A stretch of DNA of 56,329 nucleotides from NCBI GenBank assembly GCA_003566775.1, contig PXBW01000158.1, positions 1 to 56,329 of the forward strand. Direction: 5' to 3'. The translations under genes were made by a program, and so were the position numbers. This DNA comes from a candidate division WS1 bacterium. Its GTDB lineage: Bacteria; Armatimonadota; Zipacnadia; Zipacnadales; UBA5352. A model generated the notes under the pieces. It was not told where the DNA came from. It made no database searches and saw nothing but the letters and a program-made list of their open reading frames with translations. Positions 51,865 to 56,329 of this stretch are shown one piece after another (position 1 is the first letter of the stretch; every line of letters starts with the position of its first letter).

Positions 51865-51951
51865 AGTCCCCCCTCCGATCCTCGCGCTCGTGTGCTCTGC
51901 TGGTTTAGACGCTCGGGGGGACGCGGGGTTCCGGGCCGCGAGGCCGACAGT

Positions 51952-52371
51952 TCAGGCGATCACCGCGATCGCGTCGGCCTCGATCATCCACTCGGGCTTG
52001 ACGAGGCCGGAGACCTTGACCAGGGTCGAGGCCGGGTAGGGCTCGGTAAGGAACTCCGCGCGCACCTCGCAATACTCCGCGTACTTTGAGATGTCAGTGA
52101 TGTAGACGCACAGGCGCACGATGTCTGACATGCTCCCGCCCGCCTCCTCGACCACCGCCTGCACGTTGGCGAAGACCTGCCGCGCCTGGGCCTTGAAGTC
52201 ATCCTCGCCGACGAGCGCGCCGGACGCATCACACGGGACCTGCCCGGCCACATAGACCGTCTTGCGTTCGAGCAGGTGATACATCGTGCGGGCGCCGGAT
52301 ATCTCAACCCCCTGCGCATACTCGGCGGCGGGCTTTGATACTGATTCGGGCTGCAGTTCGCGTCGCTTCAT
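51952..52371 (-). CDS. RidA/YjgF/YER057c-family protein
   Basis: KTVYVAGQVPCDASGALVGEDDFKAQARQVFANVQAVVEEAGGSMSDIVRLCVYITDISKYAEYCEVRAEFLTEPYPASTLVKVSGLVKPEWMIEADAIAV. Confidence 0.93.
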   Translation of the reverse strand: MKRRELQPESVSKPAAEYAQGVEISGARTMYHLLERKTVYVAGQVPCDASGALVGEDDFKAQARQVFANVQAVVEEAGGSMSDIVRLCVYITDISKYAEYCEVRAEFLTEPYPASTLVKVSGLVKPEWMIEADAIAVIA

Positions 52372-52472
52372 GCTGATCGTCCTCTCTGTGCTTGAGTTCG
52401 TGAAGGGAATGGAGTGAGCAGAACTGGGCCTGCTTGCACGAATGAACCGCCGCGGCCTGAGTGCACCCAATA

Positions 52473-52509
52473 ACGGACGCTCCCCGGCATCACTCAGGGG
52501 AGCGTCCGT
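52473..52509 (-). terminator. Hairpin downstream of prepilin gene, likely terminator
   Basis: ACGGACGCTCCCC-ggcatcactca-GGGGAGCGTCCGT, 13-bp perfect stem; followed on minus strand by TATTGGG. Confidence 0.65.
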
Positions 52510-52532
52510 GCGTCCGGAACAGGTTGGTGCAA

Positions 52533-53210
52533 TCACGGATCCCAGCGAACGCCGGGGAAGTCCTGATAGACGGTTTCGCCTGCTTTCGCGCGCTCGTAGT
52601 TCGACTCGAAGGGTACCGGCAGCCAGCGGGCATGGCCGTCGCAGAAGCCGATGTTAGCTCCCTCGTTGTGCCGGCCGGGTATCATGCGACGGATGTTGTT
52701 GGTGCTGCTGTGCACTGAGACAGTGCGCGAGGCGTAGTAAGAGAGGGAGTTGCCCTCGTCCCAATTCTCTGCGATAAGGATCGTCTCGGACGGCCGTGTG
52801 ATCTCTGCCAGCGGTGTGCCGTGAATCTGACTTGTAATTGCGTAGGCCTGTCGGCCTGAGTAATTGCCGTTCCAGCGCCAGCTCCACGAGGGGCAATTGA
52901 AGATGTCGATGTTGTTGACGTAGGGGAATATCATGACCGGCCACAGATGGTTGACGTGTGTCTGCCCGTCCGGTGAAGAAGGCAACCGTGCAGCTTCCTC
53001 GAGTGCAAACCAGCGCAGTGGTAACCGCTCATCATAATCCTGCGCGTACATCATGGTCGCTGTGGTTATCTGTCTCATGTTGGAGAGACAGGACGTCTGG
53101 CGGGCTCTCTCACGTGCTCGCGCAAAAACCGGAAACAGAATCGCAGCCAGGATCGCGATGATCGCGATCACGACCAGCAATTCAATCAGCGTGAATCCGC
53201 TGCTTCGCAT
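52533..53210 (-). CDS. Type II secretion/prepilin-like protein (DUF1559-like) with N-terminal methylation motif and H-x9-DG C-terminal motif
   Basis: [44 protein letters not shown]...[19 protein letters not shown]. Confidence 0.95.
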   Translation of the reverse strand: MRSSGFTLIELLVVIAIIAILAAILFPVFARARERARQTSCLSNMRQITTATMMYAQDYDERLPLRWFALEEAARLPSSPDGQTHVNHLWPVMIFPYVNNIDIFNCPSWSWRWNGNYSGRQAYAITSQIHGTPLAEITRPSETILIAENWDEGNSLSYYASRTVSVHSSTNNIRRMIPGRHNEGANIGFCDGHARWLPVPFESNYERAKAGETVYQDFPGVRWDP

Positions 53211-53308
53211 CTTACGACCTCCTCCTGTCTGGATTACCTGCAGCCACTAATGACTATTACGTCGTACTCACTCGCTTCTCCTTGTTAGATTGTTAAGTCA
53301 GTCTCAGC

Positions 53309-56300
53309 TCACTCTGGGACCTCATGAAGCAGCAGGTAGTCGACATTCATCCCATTGCCATCTACGTTGGTGAGACGTACGCGGTGCTCACCCGCGTTGA
53401 GGTCGAGCATGACCGGCTCTCCGTCGTCGTCTCGCACCGCATCGTGTGTCCAGTCATTGGCCGAGGAACTGAAGCCTCCAGTATCCGGGAACGCGGCCTC
53501 GCCCAGCGGCTTCCCGTTGAACTCGACGGCACGACGGACGCTCTGCACGGCGCAGTACCGAAGCACCAACACGTAGCGCCCGTCCTCCGGGGCGGTGAGC
53601 GTCCACTCCATCCAGTGGCCCTCATCATCCCAGTGCGAGAAAGAGTCGCCGTCATCGCCGACCTTGTCATCACGAATCTCAACCTCGCCACCGCCCTGTG
53701 CGGTCATCGCCGTCGCCTGGGTGCGCGGCAGGTCGGTTCGTGCGAGGTCATGGGGCTGCAGTGTAAGCCCCGAATCGAGCGAAAGCTCACCCGCCGCAAG
53801 ATGCGCACTCACCGACCAGCCGTGGCGGGTATAGAGCGGTGAGTCATCATCGTCGATCGTGGCCGCGACCGGATGGCGCTCCATCTCGCCTGCGGGCAGA
53901 TCTACATGCACTTCATTGGCCGCTAACTCGATGTGCGAACCGGGCTCGAGTGTGACCGTTCCCTGTAATGGCTCGTCGGCGGGCGCGGTCACAACCACCT
54001 CAATCTCGGTTGCCTCGCCCGGCGTAACCCGGCGGCTCTGTGAGATCAACGCGAGGTTCGCATGGCCCGCGGAGATACAGCGCGTCATCATAGGGATCTG
54101 CAGGTAGCCCATTGCCTGGATGCACACGTCATTGCGGTAGAGCGGGTCCTGCATCAAGGTCACGCGCCGATCGGTTGCAGGGATGGTGGTCCGGTAGATG
54201 CGCAACTCGCCCGGCAGGGTGGTGATGATCTCTTCTCGCCAGTCACCCAGGATATCGGCGAAGCCGACCATGCGCCCCTCGATTCGCTCGTACACCTCGC
54301 CGCGGTACTCCTGTATCTGCCGGCCGATTATGATCTCGCGCTGCAGGTCACCGTCCCAGTGTACCGCGCGGGGACCGAGGCCGCCGAGGTCCGAGGTGTC
54401 GATCAACTCGCCCTGGGACGACCAGAGCCACCGCGCCTCGGGAATGTCACGTTCGCCGGAGTAACACTCCATTCCGGGAAAACGGGGATCGATGTCCGCA
54501 ACCAGTCCCGCACCGTGCACGTGAATCGTCGGCTCATCGAGGCCCCAGAGCCACTCGCCGGTCGCCGCGCAGTAGAGAGAGCAGCCGTCCGCCGCCTGAC
54601 GGGTCTCCATGCCGTAGTACACCTCGAGGCCAGGGCGTGTGGGATCGATGTCCCCGACGTAGTGGTGATCCGGGTGGCCGAGACCGGTGGTCCATAGTTC
54701 GCTTCCGTCATCGTCAAGCACCGCTGATCCGAGGAACACCTCATCGCGGCCATCGCCATCGACATCCACCGCGTGCATTGAATGGGCGCCCTGCCCCCAC
54801 CAGATTCCGGGCAGTTCCTCGTTATCCCAACTCCAGAGTTCCTGCAGTTCGCCATCATTGAGCTGCCACGCCTGCGCGCGCTTGAGCCCGTAGGTGCCGC
54901 GTAGCACCACGATGCAGGGCGTCTTTCCATCGAGGTAGGCGATGCACATCTGGTTGCGTGAGGCCAGGTTGTAGCTCGCGAATCCCTCCCGGGAAGGCCA
55001 GTCGGCACGCGCGATCTCCTCGCCGGTCATCCCATCGAAGACCGCCAGCCACTCCGGGCCCTCCTGCACCCTGCCGTCCTCGTCACGCATGTCCTCCTCG
55101 GGGCCGATCTTGAGGATGACCTCCGCACGCCCGTCGCCGGTAAGGTCGCGCACCAGCATCGGCGAGTACCATGCGCCCTGCTCAATCGACCAGCCGAGGT
55201 CCTTGCGCCACAGGAAGGTGCCGTCCGACAAATACGCCTCAACTTTGTATGTGCTCTCACTGGGGTACCAGACCACGTGCCAGGGATCCACGTTCTTGTT
55301 CGGCTGTTTGATGACGAAGTCGTATTCGCCGTCACCGTTCAGGTCGCCGACGCCGACCTTCTGGAAGTCATAGTCGCCCTGCAGCGGGATCGAGATGTAG
55401 TTGCGCCCTTCCTCGGACGGCGTGACGCTCACCTCCGGAGATGGCGTTCCAAGGGTACCGGCGACGACGGTCCTCACGAGGTAGTGATTCTCGACACCTT
55501 CGACCGGATTGTCGTCAATAAAGTCGCAGGTCTTCGTGATCGGCTCGTCATTGAGCAGTTGGGGTATCTCTTCAACCGTCCGGCGGTAGATGTTGAAGCC
55601 CACGTCCGAAGGGTCCTCGCGCAGCAGGCGCCAACTAAGGTAGACTCTCCCTTCATCCATCGGCATCGCAACGACGCCGCGTCCGAGACGCTCCTCGACG
55701 CGCTCAGTGGCCCATCCTTCCACCGGCGTCCTCTCAGGACGATCGGTCAGCTCCGGCCAGCCGCGCTGGACAGACACATCGTCGACCCACGCGCGAATAT
55801 CGCCCTGACCTGTGAAGCGCACGTAAACCTCGTCGATGTTGCGTCGCACGGTGCTGAGCGCCTGCACCCTCGTCCACTCGGTCGTTTCGCCCACTCGCAT
55901 CGAACCCATGTCCCACGTTACCACCTCACCGTCACTGAGGCCCACGAAGGCGAGGGTCAGACGGCCCTCGTCCTCGACCTCGGTTCTTACCCAGGCCGTT
56001 GCGGTCAATCGCTCACGCGGCTCTACAGTCAGTCGCCCTCGGTTGCTGAAGGCAAAATCGCGTTCACCGCTGTGTTCGATGTGCGCCGCGTAGCGCCCCT
56101 CATGGACGACGTCGGTCACCAACTCGACGGTGCCCACGTCCTCCTCGCGCGTCCACCACGTCCATCCGGGGATGCCCTCCTCATCCTCGATCACGAACTC
56201 AAAGCTGCCGTTCTCCACTCCGCTGATAACGGGTGCGGCAGGGTTGAACTCGAGATAGTCATAGTAGCTTGATCCCGGATCGTCGGCACTTGCGAAGCGG

Positions 56301-56329
56301 TCATCCACCCACAGTTCGAAGCGCCCGTC
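53309..56329 (-). CDS. Rhamnogalacturonan lyase-like (PL11-type) multidomain protein, N-terminally truncated by window edge
   Basis: RGVVAMPMDEGRVYLSWRLLREDPSDVGFNIYRR...YDFQKVGVGDLNGDGEYDFVIKQPNKNVDPWHVVWYPSESTYKVEAYLSDGTFLWRKDLGWSIEQGAWYSPMLVRDLTGDGRAEVILK; C-terminal CBM-like module; N-terminal carbohydrate-binding-like module. No start is assignable inside the window. Confidence 0.85.
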   Translation of the reverse strand, partial: DGRFELWVDDRFASADDPGSSYYDYLEFNPAAPVISGVENGSFEFVIEDEEGIPGWTWWTREEDVGTVELVTDVVHEGRYAAHIEHSGERDFAFSNRGRLTVEPRERLTATAWVRTEVEDEGRLTLAFVGLSDGEVVTWDMGSMRVGETTEWTRVQALSTVRRNIDEVYVRFTGQGDIRAWVDDVSVQRGWPELTDRPERTPVEGWATERVEERLGRGVVAMPMDEGRVYLSWRLLREDPSDVGFNIYRRTVEEIPQLLNDEPITKTCDFIDDNPVEGVENHYLVRTVVAGTLGTPSPEVSVTPSEEGRNYISIPLQGDYDFQKVGVGDLNGDGEYDFVIKQPNKNVDPWHVVWYPSESTYKVEAYLSDGTFLWRKDLGWSIEQGAWYSPMLVRDLTGDGRAEVILKIGPEEDMRDEDGRVQEGPEWLAVFDGMTGEEIARADWPSREGFASYNLASRNQMCIAYLDGKTPCIVVLRGTYGLKRAQAWQLNDGELQELWSWDNEELPGIWWGQGAHSMHAVDVDGDGRDEVFLGSAVLDDDGSELWTTGLGHPDHHYVGDIDPTRPGLEVYYGMETRQAADGCSLYCAATGEWLWGLDEPTIHVHGAGLVADIDPRFPGMECYSGERDIPEARWLWSSQGELIDTSDLGGLGPRAVHWDGDLQREIIIGRQIQEYRGEVYERIEGRMVGFADILGDWREEIITTLPGELRIYRTTIPATDRRVTLMQDPLYRNDVCIQAMGYLQIPMMTRCISAGHANLALISQSRRVTPGEATEIEVVVTAPADEPLQGTVTLEPGSHIELAANEVHVDLPAGEMERHPVAATIDDDDSPLYTRHGWSVSAHLAAGELSLDSGLTLQPHDLARTDLPRTQATAMTAQGGGEVEIRDDKVGDDGDSFSHWDDEGHWMEWTLTAPEDGRYVLVLRYCAVQSVRRAVEFNGKPLGEAAFPDTGGFSSSANDWTHDAVRDDDGEPVMLDLNAGEHRVRLTNVDGNGMNVDYLLLHEVPE

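Noticed and set aside
55277-56272. 331-aa plus-strand ORF
   Set aside because: Antisense to the rhamnogalacturonan-lyase-like gene; no domain signal.

Overview
A 56.3 kb, GC-rich, densely coding bacterial chromosome segment. I support about 42 protein genes, several intrinsic terminators and a few sigma-70-like promoters. I recognised no rRNA, tRNA, CRISPR array, transposase, integrase or phage module. The prepilin at 52533-53210 ([32 protein letters not shown] plus a C-terminal H-x9-DG motif) suggests an Armatimonadota/Planctomycetota-like organism; this is inference. Content is mostly housekeeping: rph-rdgB, dinG, rqcH, birA, purB, mazG-rqcP-like, ppdK, eno and an FtsB/DivIC-like gene. Mixed in are secreted or envelope proteins and polysaccharide-related enzymes: a partial >1777 aa surface protein, a PQQ beta-propeller, an amidase, a TPR-NodB deacetylase, a glycosidase and a partial rhamnogalacturonan-lyase-like protein. 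The most unusual locus is 30.06-30.85 kb. There a small winged-helix-like gene is bracketed by two ~90%-identical 91-bp direct repeats, each able to fold into a strong GC hairpin, with two additional REP-like palindromes beside the downstream copy. Other points: a probable frameshift in a carboxypeptidase-regulatory-like lipoprotein (50.0-51.9 kb), tandem diverged APC-permease/USP fusions around a small membrane gene, a DinG with a probably degenerate exonuclease domain, a divergent SSB-like gene, and both RqcH and an RqcP-like protein in one window. I cannot confirm that any of these is a new system without searches.
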